From: DATKUC01 sp964577375
GTDB taxonomy: Bacteria; Spirochaetota; Spirochaetia; DSM-27196; DATKUC01
Reading direction: 5' to 3'
DNA length: 64,000 nucleotides
Assembly (NCBI GenBank): GCA_964577375.1
Contig: CAZNYW010000011.1
Coordinates: 19,635-83,634, forward strand
Shown here: positions 1-9,002 of the stretch, one piece after another
Layout of the letters: each line of letters starts with the position of its first letter
Position numbering within the stretch: the stretch's first letter is position 1
The notes under the pieces: generated by a model
Told to the model about the DNA's origin: nothing
Database searches by the model: none
What the model saw: the letters and a program-made list of their open reading frames with translations, nothing else
Program-made: the position numbers and the translations under genes

Positions 1-1
1 G

Positions 2-514
2 CGGGAGGAGGCGGTCGGCGATCTGGAGGCCACGGCCGGGAGGGTAGCCCTCGGAGCGCTTCACTACTATCTGCTTCAAACAAGTCCTTCGCGCGACATG
101 ATCTTCAACCCCAGGGAATCGCTCTCATTCAATGGAAACACCGGCCCCTATCTGCAGTACATGGGCGCGAGAATCTGCAGCATGCTTCGCAAGGACGGCG
201 GCAGAAACGACCTCCCCGTCGCGCAGATCGACCTGTCGGCGCTCGAGGTGCAGGACGAATGGGAGATGCTCCGCATGATCGGAGACTTTCCCCAGACGGT
301 TGCCCTCGCGGGGGCGGGGTACAATCCTGCCGTTATTACCGGATACCTCTACGAACTGGCCAAGGTGTTCAGCCGGTACTACCATGACAACCCGATTGTA
401 ACCTGCGAGGACGATCGGATCCGGCCCGCCCGTGTAGGACTCGCGAAGGCCGTGATGCGGGTGTTTCGCAACGCCTTCGAGCTCATCGGTGTACCGTTCC
501 TCGAGGTGATGTAG
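2..514 (+). CDS. argS: Arginyl-tRNA synthetase, C-terminal part (5' truncated by window edge)
   Basis: The frame is open from base 2 with no start, so only about the last 170 residues are present. Seen: the segment NTGPYLQYMGAR, typical of the end of the class I ArgRS catalytic core, followed by an all-helical region of about 110 residues that fits the DALR anticodon-binding domain (repeated Tyr/Phe and Arg, ending FELIGVPFLEVM). Known role: charging of tRNA-Arg in the cytoplasm. The stop at 512-514 is followed by about 220 bases of regulatory DNA before gltB, so it is not co-transcribed with gltB from the sigma-54 promoter. No terminator with a T-run is visible after it. Confidence 0.9.
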   Translation, partial: REEAVGDLEATAGRVALGALHYYLLQTSPSRDMIFNPRESLSFNGNTGPYLQYMGARICSMLRKDGGRNDLPVAQIDLSALEVQDEWEMLRMIGDFPQTVALAGAGYNPAVITGYLYELAKVFSRYYHDNPIVTCEDDRIRPARVGLAKAVMRVFRNAFELIGVPFLEVM

Positions 515-551
515 TTCCCGCCCGCCTTCGCGGGATTTTCCGCACACCGGC

Positions 552-599
552 TCCTACATTTCCGTAGGAACTCTTGTCAAAATACCTACAAATTGGTAG
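552..599. promoter_or_regulatory. Two similar inverted repeats, candidate upstream activator sites of gltB
   Basis: Two palindromes of the same design lie side by side: TCCTAC-N6-GTAGGA at 552-569 and CTAC-N6-GTAG at 586-599. Both contain CCTACA in the left arm. Their centres are 32 bp apart, about three helical turns. They sit about 110 and 140 bp upstream of the expected start of the sigma-54 promoter at 676-691, the usual place for enhancer sites of NtrC-type activators. The sequence does not match the classic E. coli NtrC site. Their role is inference. Confidence 0.5.
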
Positions 600-675
600 C
601 TTACCAGCTGACTGCAACTATATGTAATCTGAGTAAATATTTATGCAATTGGCATTTGGTCGACATTCGGACGAC

Positions 676-691
676 TGGCACGGAACTTGCT
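676..691 (+). promoter_or_regulatory. Sigma-54 (RpoN) promoter of gltBD
   Basis: TGGCAC at 676-681, five bases, then TTGCT at 687-691. This matches the sigma-54 consensus, with the invariant GG (677-678) and GC (689-690) 12 bp apart. The expected transcript start is near 701, giving a leader of about 38 bases before the gltB ATG at 739. Sigma-54 control fits a nitrogen-assimilation operon. Such promoters need an enhancer-binding ATPase, and two palindromes upstream are candidate sites. Confidence 0.85.
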
Positions 692-738
692 TGTTAAATA
701 TGCTTACTGTGTAAGTCACCTCAGGGGAAGGAGCGGCT

Positions 739-3700
739 ATGAGCCAACAGGCGCGCCCTAAACAGTATGGCCTCTACGATCCCGGCTACGAGCATGACGG
801 GTGCGGAGTCGGGTTCGTTGCGCATATCAAGGGTCAGAGAAGTCACGATATCATTGAAAAGGCCAGGGAAGTTCTGTTGAACATGACCCATCGCGGAGCG
901 GTGGGAAGCGAGAGGAATACCGGCGACGGATCCGGCGTGCTGACCGCGCTGCCCTGGGAGTTTCTCGAGAAGGTTGCGGAAAACGACCTTTCGCTCGAGC
1001 TGCCGGAACGGGGAACCTATGCTGCCGGCATTGTTTTCCTGCCGCAGGACAAGGGCGACCGGGATGCGTGCCGTGCCTCCTTCGAGGAGATAATCGCCGA
1101 AGAGGGCCAGAGGCTGGTCGGCTGGCGGCGGGTGCCCCATGACAATTCGATGATCGGACCCACTGCGCTCGCTTCCGAGCCGGTGATGGAGCAGGTGTTC
1201 ATTGCGTCGGCGGGAGATCTGGACGAGGCCGCCTTCGATCGCAAGCTGTACGTCGTGAGGAAACGAGCGACACATCTGATTCGAGGCAAGAAGTTCGATC
1301 CGCACGACTCCTTCTATATTTGCAGTCTCTCGACGCGCGTCATGGTCTACAAAGGCATGCTCATGCCCGAGCAGCTTTTCAGCTATTTTCCTGACCTGAG
1401 CGACCCGGCCTACAAGAGCCACCTCTGCATGGTACATTCGCGGTTTTCTACCAACACCTTCCCCAGCTGGGACCGCGCACAGCCGCAGCGATTCATGGCG
1501 CACAACGGCGAGATAAACACTCTTCAGGGCAACGTGAACAAAATGCGGTCGCGGCAGGGGACGCTTAAGAGCGACCTGTTTGGTACCGATCTCGACCGGG
1601 CGATGCCGATAATCGAGCCTGATCTGTCGGACTCAGGCACACTGGACAACGTGCTGGAGCTTCTGCTCCTCGCGGGGCGTGAACTTCCCGAGGCGGTCAT
1701 GATGATGATCCCGGAGGCGTGGCAGGAGCACAAGCACATGCCCGATCACGGTGCCGCAATGTACGAATACATGAGCACGATGATGGAGCCCTGGGATGGT
1801 CCCGCTTCAATCACCTTTTCGGACGGAAAGGTGATCGGCGCGGTGCTCGACCGAAACGGGCTGCGGCCGAGCCGCTACTATGTCACGGACGACGACATAG
1901 TTGTGATGGCCAGTGAGGTCGGCGTGATCGACGTCGACGCAGGTCTCATCAAGACCAAGGGGCGTCTTCAGCCCGGCCGCATGTTTCTGGTGAATTTCGA
2001 AGAGGGCCGAATCGTCGACGACGTGGAGCTGAAAGACGGCTTCGCGTTGAGCCGGCCCTACCGGAAATGGCTCGACGAACAGCGGATCGAGCTCTCCCAT
2101 CTTCCGGCACCGCAGACCGTCGCCGGACTCGATGAAGCGACGCTCGAGTCGCGGCAGATGATCTTCGGATATACCCTCGAGCATCTGTCGCTCATTCTCA
2201 AGCCGATGGCCGAAAACGGCAAGGAGCCGCTCGGGTCGATGGGCAACGATGCTTCGCTGGCCTGCCTTTCGGAACGGCCGAGACTGACGTATGAGTATTT
2301 CAAGCAGCTCTTTGCGCAGGTCACCAACCCGCCGATCGATTCGATCCGCGAAGACATCGTCATGAGCCTCGTCAGTTACATCGGGCCTGAGCGGAACCTG
2401 CTGGAGGCGACTCCCGAGCACGCGCACCGCGTCCGCCTGCAGCAGCCCGTGCTGACCAACGCCGAGCTCGCGCAGCTTCGAGAGATGGACCACCGCGGCT
2501 GGCGCACACTGGATATTGATATCACCTATCCAGTCACCAAAGGAACGGACGGTCTGAAGGCCTGTCTCGAGCGTATCTGCGCTGAGTCGGAGCAGGCGAT
2601 AGGCGACGGCTACGGGATGGTCATCCTCACCGACCGGGCGGCCGGTCGCGACCGTGTGCCGGTGAGCGCTCTTATCGCGACCGGTGCGGTTCACCACCAC
2701 CTGGTGCGGAACGCCAAGCGCACTCAGATCGGTATCGTCCTCGAAACGGGTGAGCCGCGCGAGGTGCACCACTACTGCATGCTGGTCGGCTACGGCGCCG
2801 ATGCGATAAATCCCTACCTCGCGTACGAGACCATGTGGCAGATGGCGCGCGAGGGCCGCATACTCAAGGACCTGAGCCAGGAACAGATCCTTGTCAACTA
2901 TGCGCACGCGGTGGAGGCCGGGATGCGCAAGGTGATGGGCAAGATGGGAATAAGCACCCTCGAGAGCTACAAGGGAGCCCAGATCTTCGAGGCGGTCGGA
3001 ATTGCGGCGGAGGTGATCGACCGGTGCTTCGCCGGAACCGCCAGCCGCATCCAGGGCGTCGGCTTCGACGTCTTCGCGGAAGAGGCGCTGCGAAGGCATC
3101 AGATGGCCTTCCCGGACCGCAATGTCCCCGTCGGTTTCCAGGACTTTAATCCGGGTGACTATCAGTATCGCTTCAACGGTGAAAAGCACATGTGGGATCC
3201 GGAGTCGATCTCTCTTGTGCAGCAGGCGGCCATTCGCAACGATTCCGAATCCTACCGCCGGTTCGCCGAGCGGCAGAACCAGCGCTCCTCAAAACAGGCG
3301 ACCCTCCGCGGTCTGCTGAAGCTTCGGGCGGGCAAATCGATCCCGATAACCGAAGTGGAGCCTGCGGAGAACATCCTGAGACGTTTTGCCACGGGCGCAA
3401 TGAGCTTCGGCTCGATAAGCCAGGAGGCACACGAAACGCTTGCGCTTGCGATGAACCGCATCGGCGGGAAATCGAACACCGGCGAAGGCGGCGAGATTCC
3501 CGCGCGCTACAAGCCGCTCCCGAACGGTGACTCGAAGCGCTCGGCCATCAAACAGATCGCATCCGGCCGTTTCGGCGTGAACATCGACTATCTGACCAAT
3601 GCCGACGAAATCCAGATAAAAATGGCACAGGGCGCGAAGCCGGGCGAAGGCGGTGAGCTGCCCGGGCACAAGGTGTTTGAAATAATCGCGAAGACACGGT

Positions 3701-5289
3701 TTTCCACGCCGGGTGTCGGCCTGATCAGTCCGCCGCCGCATCACGATATCTATTCGATCGAGGATCTGGCGCAGCTCATCTTCGACCTCAAGAACGCGAA
3801 TCCCCGCGCCCGGATCAGCGTGAAGCTGGTCTCCGAGGTCGGTGTCGGCACCGTTGCCGCCGGCGTCGCCAAGGCACACGCAGACCACATTCTGATCTCC
3901 GGGCACGACGGAGGAACCGGCGCGAGCCCGCTCACGGGCATCAAGCACGCCGGTCTTCCCTGGGAGCTCGGTCTGGCGGAAACGCACCAGACGCTGGTGA
4001 TGAACGACCTTCGAAGCCGCGTTGTGCTCCAGACCGATGGCCAGATCAAGACCGGCCGGGACGTGGTGATAGCGGCAATGCTCGGCGCAGAAGAGTGCGG
4101 ATTCGCCACAAGCGCGCTGATCTCGGTCGGCTGCATAATGATGCGAGTCTGTCACAAGAACACCTGCCCGGTCGGCGTTGCGACGCAGGACCCTCAGCTT
4201 CGCGCGAAGTTCGCCGGAAAGCCCGAGTACGTCATCAATTTGCTGACTTTCATTGCCGAGGATGTGCGCGCCATCATGGCGGAGCTCGGGTTCCGCCGTT
4301 TCGAGGAGCTTGTCGGCCGGGTCGACATGCTCGAGGTGGACGAAAGCGTCCGCAACTGGAAGTCGAAGAACATCGACCTGTCGCGCCTTTTGATGCCTGC
4401 GAAGAAGAAGAGCCCCGATACGCGCGTCATCTGCTGCATCCCCCAGGAACACGGTATCGAGACCGTGCTGGACCGCACCTTCATCCGGCTTGCCGAGCGG
4501 GTGCTGCTGCACCGCGAACCGCTGCGACTGGATCTGCCGGTCAGGAACACGGACCGTGCGGTCGGCACGATGCTCAGTCATCACATCACGACCCGGTGGG
4601 GCGCGGAAGGGCTTCCTGAAGGGACGCTTCATGTGAAGCTGACCGGAAGCGCAGGGCAGAGCTTCGGCGCCTGGCTTGCACCCGGGGTGACGATCGAGCT
4701 CGAAGGCGATGCGAATGACTACGTCGGCAAAGGGCTTTCGGGCGGGACGCTTGTGGTCTATCCCCCGGCGCGGTCGAGCTTTGTCCCCGAAGAAAACATC
4801 ATCATCGGAAACGTGGCTCTGTACGGGGCAATCTCGGGCCGGGGCTATTTCCGCGGCCGGGCGGCGGAACGTTTCTGCGTGCGCAATTCCGGAGCGAACG
4901 TTGTAATCGAGGGCGTGGGCGACCACGGCTGCGAATACATGACCGGAGGCCGGGCGGTGATCCTCGGGCCAACGGGGAGGAATTTTGCGGCCGGAATGAG
5001 CGGGGGAATCGCCTATGTCTGGAATGTACAAAAGGATTTCCCCACCCGGGTGAACATGGGAATGGTCGAGCTGGAAGAGCTCGAAGACGACGAGGATATC
5101 GAAACCGTGCAGGAGCTTATTCGCGAGCACAGCGAGTTCACCGGATCACCGGTGGCGGCCTATGTGCTCGACACGTGGGACAAGAGAAGAGGAGAGTTTG
5201 TAAAGGTTATTCCGCCGGCATATCGGCGGGTAATGGAGCTGCAGCGGACCGGTCAGATCGAGAGGGTGATGGAGGTGGTGAATGGGTAA
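739..5289 (+). CDS. gltB: Glutamate synthase (NADPH) large subunit
   Basis: Converts glutamine plus 2-oxoglutarate to two glutamate, with GltD. At 1516 aa it has normal length for the bacterial alpha subunit. Cys22 in EHDGCGVGF is the expected N-terminal nucleophile of the glutaminase domain after removal of a 21-residue propeptide. The FMN-binding synthase domain occupies roughly residues 840-1210, and the 3Fe-4S cysteines are visible as C1132, C1138 and C1143 (GCIMMRVCHKNTCPVG). The last 270 residues form the glycine-rich C-terminal beta-helix domain. ATG 739 follows AGGGGAAGGAG. The gene overlaps gltD by 8 bp, so the two are co-translated. Transcription is expected from the sigma-54 promoter at 676-691. 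Confidence 0.97.
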   Translation: MSQQARPKQYGLYDPGYEHDGCGVGFVAHIKGQRSHDIIEKAREVLLNMTHRGAVGSERNTGDGSGVLTALPWEFLEKVAENDLSLELPERGTYAAGIVFLPQDKGDRDACRASFEEIIAEEGQRLVGWRRVPHDNSMIGPTALASEPVMEQVFIASAGDLDEAAFDRKLYVVRKRATHLIRGKKFDPHDSFYICSLSTRVMVYKGMLMPEQLFSYFPDLSDPAYKSHLCMVHSRFSTNTFPSWDRAQPQRFMAHNGEINTLQGNVNKMRSRQGTLKSDLFGTDLDRAMPIIEPDLSDSGTLDNVLELLLLAGRELPEAVMMMIPEAWQEHKHMPDHGAAMYEYMSTMMEPWDGPASITFSDGKVIGAVLDRNGLRPSRYYVTDDDIVVMASEVGVIDVDAGLIKTKGRLQPGRMFLVNFEEGRIVDDVELKDGFALSRPYRKWLDEQRIELSHLPAPQTVAGLDEATLESRQMIFGYTLEHLSLILKPMAENGKEPLGSMGNDASLACLSERPRLTYEYFKQLFAQVTNPPIDSIREDIVMSLVSYIGPERNLLEATPEHAHRVRLQQPVLTNAELAQLREMDHRGWRTLDIDITYPVTKGTDGLKACLERICAESEQAIGDGYGMVILTDRAAGRDRVPVSALIATGAVHHHLVRNAKRTQIGIVLETGEPREVHHYCMLVGYGADAINPYLAYETMWQMAREGRILKDLSQEQILVNYAHAVEAGMRKVMGKMGISTLESYKGAQIFEAVGIAAEVIDRCFAGTASRIQGVGFDVFAEEALRRHQMAFPDRNVPVGFQDFNPGDYQYRFNGEKHMWDPESISLVQQAAIRNDSESYRRFAERQNQRSSKQATLRGLLKLRAGKSIPITEVEPAENILRRFATGAMSFGSISQEAHETLALAMNRIGGKSNTGEGGEIPARYKPLPNGDSKRSAIKQIASGRFGVNIDYLTNADEIQIKMAQGAKPGEGGELPGHKVFEIIAKTRFSTPGVGLISPPPHHDIYSIEDLAQLIFDLKNANPRARISVKLVSEVGVGTVAAGVAKAHADHILISGHDGGTGASPLTGIKHAGLPWELGLAETHQTLVMNDLRSRVVLQTDGQIKTGRDVVIAAMLGAEECGFATSALISVGCIMMRVCHKNTCPVGVATQDPQLRAKFAGKPEYVINLLTFIAEDVRAIMAELGFRRFEELVGRVDMLEVDESVRNWKSKNIDLSRLLMPAKKKSPDTRVICCIPQEHGIETVLDRTFIRLAERVLLHREPLRLDLPVRNTDRAVGTMLSHHITTRWGAEGLPEGTLHVKLTGSAGQSFGAWLAPGVTIELEGDANDYVGKGLSGGTLVVYPPARSSFVPEENIIIGNVALYGAISGRGYFRGRAAERFCVRNSGANVVIEGVGDHGCEYMTGGRAVILGPTGRNFAAGMSGGIAYVWNVQKDFPTRVNMGMVELEELEDDEDIETVQELIREHSEFTGSPVAAYVLDTWDKRRGEFVKVIPPAYRRVMELQRTGQIERVMEVVNG

Positions 5290-6745
5290 GCCCACCGGAT
5301 TCATTGAGTTCACGCGAAAGACCGTCCGCGACCGCGCGCCGCTTGAACGGATCGGCGATTTCAAGGAGTTTCACACACATCTCGCCGAGGCCGAAAGACG
5401 CGAACAGGGTGCGCGCTGCATGGACTGCGGCGTTCCCTTCTGCCAGTCGAGTTTCGGATGTCCTGTCGATAACCTGATTCCTGAATGGAACGATCTGGTC
5501 TACCAGGGCCGCTGGGAAGAGGCGTTTCAGCGGCTGCTCAAGACGAACAACTTTCCCGAGTATACCGGCCGCGTGTGCCCGGCACCGTGTGAGACAGCCT
5601 GCGTGCTCGGCATAAACGAGCCCGCGGTCACCATCAAGGACAACGAGGCGCACATCATCGACCGCGCCTACGAAACGGGTGTGATGAAGCCGCGCCCGCC
5701 CGAGAAGCGGACCGGAAAACGGGTTGCGGTTGTCGGGTCGGGTCCGTCGGGTCTCGCCTGCGCCGATCAGCTTAATCACGCCGGGCACAAGGTTACCGTC
5801 TTCGAACGCGACGACCGCATCGGCGGCCTTCTCATGTACGGCATTCCAAACATGAAGCTGGACAAGGAGCTCGTAGAGCGACGCAACCGGCTCATGGCGG
5901 ACGAGGGAGTCGAGTTCAGAACGAACGCCGAGGTCGGCCGAAACGTGGATCCACGGGAACTTGCCGACGAGTACGATGCGGTTGTCCTCGCCTGCGGCGC
6001 CACCGTCCCGCGCGATCTCGCGGTGCCCGGGCGCGAGCTCGACGGCGTCCATTTTGCCATGGAGTTCCTGAAGGCGAACACAAAGAGCCTGCTCGACAGC
6101 GGTCTCTCCGACGGCAGCTACATCTCGGCGGCGGGCCGTGACGTCATTGTGATCGGCGGCGGCGACACCGGAAACGACTGCATCGGAACCGCGATGCGCC
6201 ATGGCTGCGCGAGCCTCACAAACTTCGAGCTTCTTCCGAGGCCGCCGGCGGACCGCAATGCGCAGATGCCCTGGCCGACCTACCCGCGTCTTTTCAAAAG
6301 CGACTACGGCCACGAGGAATCGGAGGCGAAGTTCGGGCCCGATCCGCGTGAGTATAGCATCCTGACGAAGGAATTCCTCTCTGATGGAAACGGTCGGCTT
6401 CGCGGCCTGCGGACTGTGCGGGTTGAGTGGGTGAGCAAGCCCGGGCAGCGCCCGGCGATGGAGGAGATACCCGGCTCGGAAGAGGAGTGGAAGGCGGACC
6501 TGGTGCTTCTCGCGCTCGGCTTCCTTGGTCCGGAGCAGCCGCTGGTGGAGAAGCTCGGACTTGAGACCGATTCCCGCTCCAACATCAAGGCCGAATACTC
6601 GAAGTTCCAGACGTCGAACCCGAAGGTGTTCGCCGCAGGGGACGCGCGGCGCGGCCAGAGTCTGGTTGTGTGGGCCATCAATGAGGGACGCGGCTGTGCG
6701 CGCGAGGTCGACCGATTCCTCATGGGCAACACGCTGCTGCCATAG
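5282..6745 (+). CDS. gltD: Glutamate synthase small subunit
   Basis: FAD/NAD(P)H-dependent partner of GltB that feeds electrons from NADPH. It is 487 aa, normal length. N-terminal cysteine clusters (CMDCGVPFC, then CPVDN, and RVCPAPCETAC) supply the 4Fe-4S sites. GSGPSGLACAD near residue 150 is the FAD Rossmann motif and VIGGGDTGNDC near 290 the NADPH motif. The C-terminal GDARRGQSLVVWAI is typical of the family. ATG 5282 lies inside the end of gltB and is preceded by GGAGGTGGTGA. The stop is 8 bp from the end of the convergent glycosyltransferase gene, with no hairpin between them. Confidence 0.96.
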   Translation: MGKPTGFIEFTRKTVRDRAPLERIGDFKEFHTHLAEAERREQGARCMDCGVPFCQSSFGCPVDNLIPEWNDLVYQGRWEEAFQRLLKTNNFPEYTGRVCPAPCETACVLGINEPAVTIKDNEAHIIDRAYETGVMKPRPPEKRTGKRVAVVGSGPSGLACADQLNHAGHKVTVFERDDRIGGLLMYGIPNMKLDKELVERRNRLMADEGVEFRTNAEVGRNVDPRELADEYDAVVLACGATVPRDLAVPGRELDGVHFAMEFLKANTKSLLDSGLSDGSYISAAGRDVIVIGGGDTGNDCIGTAMRHGCASLTNFELLPRPPADRNAQMPWPTYPRLFKSDYGHEESEAKFGPDPREYSILTKEFLSDGNGRLRGLRTVRVEWVSKPGQRPAMEEIPGSEEEWKADLVLLALGFLGPEQPLVEKLGLETDSRSNIKAEYSKFQTSNPKVFAAGDARRGQSLVVWAINEGRGCAREVDRFLMGNTLLP

Positions 6746-6753
6746 GCTCCGCT

Positions 6754-7926
6754 CTATCGTCCTCGCTGCTCACCGAGAAGCCGGTCCTTCCAGCGGATCG
6801 GGGTATGGGCAAGCGTCAGGAAGGTAACGTAGCTGTAGAAGAGCATCGAGAAGAGCACGTTCGGCAGCAGCATCGACCAGAAGCGGAACCCGCGCCTGCA
6901 GTAGATCGATGCGGCGACAGCGACCGCGGTCATGCTGAGGAACGAGCCTGCGCTTGTCAGGAACAGCGGCGGAAAAAAGATCGCCACCGGCACGGCGACA
7001 ACGCTTCCGAAAAGGAAGAGCATCACCACCCGGTAGCTGTAGCGCGCTGCGCGATCCGGAGCGTAGAGTCCTCCGGTGTTCCATCGTACTGACTGCGAAA
7101 CCATATCCGCCAGGTGAGTCTGCGGCTCGGGCCATACGATGCTTTCAGGTGACAGAGTCGGCTTGACCTCCCAGCGGTGCGTGTCCCGCACCTCGGCGAT
7201 GAGCTCAGCATCCTCGGTCACAGAGTAGCGTAATGCGGCGAACCCCCCGACCGACTCGAGCGCGGCACGGCGGACGGCGATGTTGTTACCGAAGCCGCCG
7301 GTCGGATTTCCGAAGCCTGCGCTTCCCGCGGTATAGTAATAGCGAAAAAGATGGTCGAAGCTCTGGTACTGGCGGAGAAAGCCGCCCGTTCCGGAGGGCA
7401 TGACGGTGCCGAAGATCAGGCCAAGCCGGGCACGGCGGAAAGGAAGCGTCATTCGCCGCACCCACTGCCTCCCAACCGTGCAATCGGCATCGGTGAAAAG
7501 CAGGACTTCGCTTTCGGCGGTGATTGTGCCGTAATGGAGCGCTCGCTGTTTGGGGTTGGCCCGGGCGCCGGGAAGGGGGTCATCCGGAACCTGAACGATC
7601 CGGACCGGCCAGGGTGCGGTACGGGCGAAATCCTCCGTGAGGGACTCGGTGCCGTCGGTGGACCTGTCGTTGATCACGACGAGCTCGAACCGGTCGACTC
7701 CGCTGAGGTCCACTTTTTCAAGCGAGGCGAAGAGCCGCGGAAGGAGCCTTTCTTCATTACGGGCCGGAACGATGAGTGAAACCGAAAGCACTCCATCTCC
7801 GCTTGCTTCGCTTTCGCGAAAACGGTCTCTGGAGCCGGCAATGACTATGCCGACGAGGACTGCCACGTGAACAAGAAGTATTCCGGCACCGAGTGCAACG
7901 CATATGATGAAGAGCAGGCTGGACAC
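6754..7926 (-). CDS. Family 2 glycosyltransferase, membrane-anchored
   Basis: 390 aa. An N-terminal membrane helix (residues 1-30) precedes a GT-A catalytic domain: SVSLIVPARNE, VINDRSTDGT, LLFTDADCTV (the DxD-like metal site), SVTEDAELI and a QSVRWNTGG motif resembling Q/RxxRW. Three or four further hydrophobic helices close the protein. This plan is common to processive or lipid-linked sugar transferases of envelope polysaccharide synthesis. The donor and acceptor cannot be told. The start is GTG at 7924-7926 behind GAGAGGT. It stands alone, convergent with gltD and divergent from rplU. Confidence 0.85.
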   Translation of the reverse strand: MSSLLFIICVALGAGILLVHVAVLVGIVIAGSRDRFRESEASGDGVLSVSLIVPARNEERLLPRLFASLEKVDLSGVDRFELVVINDRSTDGTESLTEDFARTAPWPVRIVQVPDDPLPGARANPKQRALHYGTITAESEVLLFTDADCTVGRQWVRRMTLPFRRARLGLIFGTVMPSGTGGFLRQYQSFDHLFRYYYTAGSAGFGNPTGGFGNNIAVRRAALESVGGFAALRYSVTEDAELIAEVRDTHRWEVKPTLSPESIVWPEPQTHLADMVSQSVRWNTGGLYAPDRAARYSYRVVMLFLFGSVVAVPVAIFFPPLFLTSAGSFLSMTAVAVAASIYCRRGFRFWSMLLPNVLFSMLFYSYVTFLTLAHTPIRWKDRLLGEQRGR

Positions 7927-8057
7927 TGGGGTACCTCTCGCGCCATTCTACCGATCTTGAGCGGAACGCGCAACTTGACGCTCGCCTCATTTCTATGGTA
8001 CTTATGGCTTTGCAGCTTGCGTTAAATTCTAAAGCAAAAAACTTGGAGAACGTATTC

Positions 8058-8372
8058 ATGTACGCAATGGTGGAAATACAGGGGCGGCAGTACAAAGCGG
8101 AAGAGGGCTCCCTGCTAAAGGTCAACAAGATTGCCGGCGAGGACGGGGCATCGCTCGAGTTCGATCATGTCCTGCTGGTAAAAGACAATGACAAGGTGAG
8201 CATCGGCACGCCCTATGTCAAAGGCGCGAAGGTAAGAGCTGTGCTCGAAGGGCGTGGCCGTGACCGGAAGGTGATCGTGTTCAAGTACAAACGCCGGAAG
8301 GACTACCGGCTCCGTCAGGGTCACCGCCAGGACTACACGCTGATCCGGGTAAAGGAAATAGCGGCGAAGTAG
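8058..8372 (+). CDS. rplU: 50S ribosomal protein L21
   Basis: 104 aa, begins MYAMVEIQGRQYK, typical of bL21. The basic segment KYKRRKDYRLRQGHRQ is the conserved 23S-binding signature. The frame is open upstream to 7995, but ATG 8058 is chosen because GGAGA (8045-8049) sits 8 bases before it and the L21 family begins there. First gene of an operon running at least to rsfS (12.7 kb). The next gene starts one base after its stop. Confidence 0.96.
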   Translation: MYAMVEIQGRQYKAEEGSLLKVNKIAGEDGASLEFDHVLLVKDNDKVSIGTPYVKGAKVRAVLEGRGRDRKVIVFKYKRRKDYRLRQGHRQDYTLIRVKEIAAK

Positions 8373-8373
8373 G

Positions 8374-8724
8374 GTGTCCGTACGGGTTGTCGTCGAGCTC
8401 GATGCCGACGGTTGTCTGCGGACGTTTGATTCGCGGGGACACGCCATGGGTGCAGCGAAAGCGAACGTTCCCTGCGCGTCGGTTTCCACGCTTGTTCGGA
8501 CGGCCGCACGGCTGCTCGCGGCAAACAGCGAGCTTGTCGTTCGCGGCGACGCCTCTGAAGCGGGCGTGCTGCGGTGCGAGCTTACAAACGGCAACGATCT
8601 GACGCCGAGGGGACGGAACTGGCTTGACGGCGTTACGGACTTTCTGGTAAGCGGACTCCAGGATGTGGCGTCCGACTATCCGGATGAATTGAAGCTTGTA
8701 ATAAAGACAGAGACAGGGAGATAG
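8374..8724 (+). CDS. prp: Prp-like ribosomal-processing cysteine protease
   Basis: 116 aa, located between rplU and rpmA as prp is in Firmicutes. The catalytic pair expected for the family is visible: His in SRGHAMGAA and Cys in VPCASVSTLV. In staphylococci Prp removes an N-terminal extension from ribosomal protein L27. The L27 encoded just downstream starts MAHKKGGGSS and has no such extension, so the substrate is unclear here. The start is GTG 8374, one base after the rplU stop, suggesting translational coupling. Confidence 0.85.
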   Translation: MSVRVVVELDADGCLRTFDSRGHAMGAAKANVPCASVSTLVRTAARLLAANSELVVRGDASEAGVLRCELTNGNDLTPRGRNWLDGVTDFLVSGLQDVASDYPDELKLVIKTETGR

Positions 8725-8730
8725 GCTTGT

Positions 8731-8988
8731 ATGGCACATAAGAAAGGCGGCGGAAGCTCCAAGAATGGACGTGATTCGCATTCGCAGCGTCTCGGGGTCA
8801 AGAGATTCGGGGGCGAGCTGGTGGCGGCCGGAACCATCATCGTTCGGCAGCGGGGAACCCTTTTCCATCCCGGCGTCAACGTCGGACGCGGCAAGGATGA
8901 TACGCTCTTTGCTAAAGTTACCGGTAACGTGGTGTTCAAAATCCGCAAGGGGAAAAAGGTAATCACGGTCGAGCCGGTCGCCGGCTGA
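8731..8988 (+). CDS. rpmA: 50S ribosomal protein L27
   Basis: 85 aa, normal length. N-terminal MAHKKGGGSSKNGRDS reaches the peptidyl-transferase centre in the mature ribosome and is already in the processed form. GVKRFGGELV and RGTLFHPG are the family's conserved blocks. It lies 6 bp after prp and 14 bp before obg. Confidence 0.97.
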   Translation: MAHKKGGGSSKNGRDSHSQRLGVKRFGGELVAAGTIIVRQRGTLFHPGVNVGRGKDDTLFAKVTGNVVFKIRKGKKVITVEPVAG

Positions 8989-9002
8989 CATCAGGCAATA
9001 CT

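Noticed and set aside
3289..5130. 613-codon minus-strand open frame opposite gltB, and similar long antisense frames (20934-22379, 26267-27973)
   Set aside because: Long antisense frames are expected in high-GC coding DNA. They lack ribosome sites and are low in recognisable motifs, while the opposite strand encodes clear known proteins.
7945..7956. 12-base identity ATTCTACCGATC shared with 32493-32504 as a regulatory motif
   Set aside because: About a hundred chance 12-mer pairs are expected in 64 kb, and the distances to the nearby TTGACG boxes differ.
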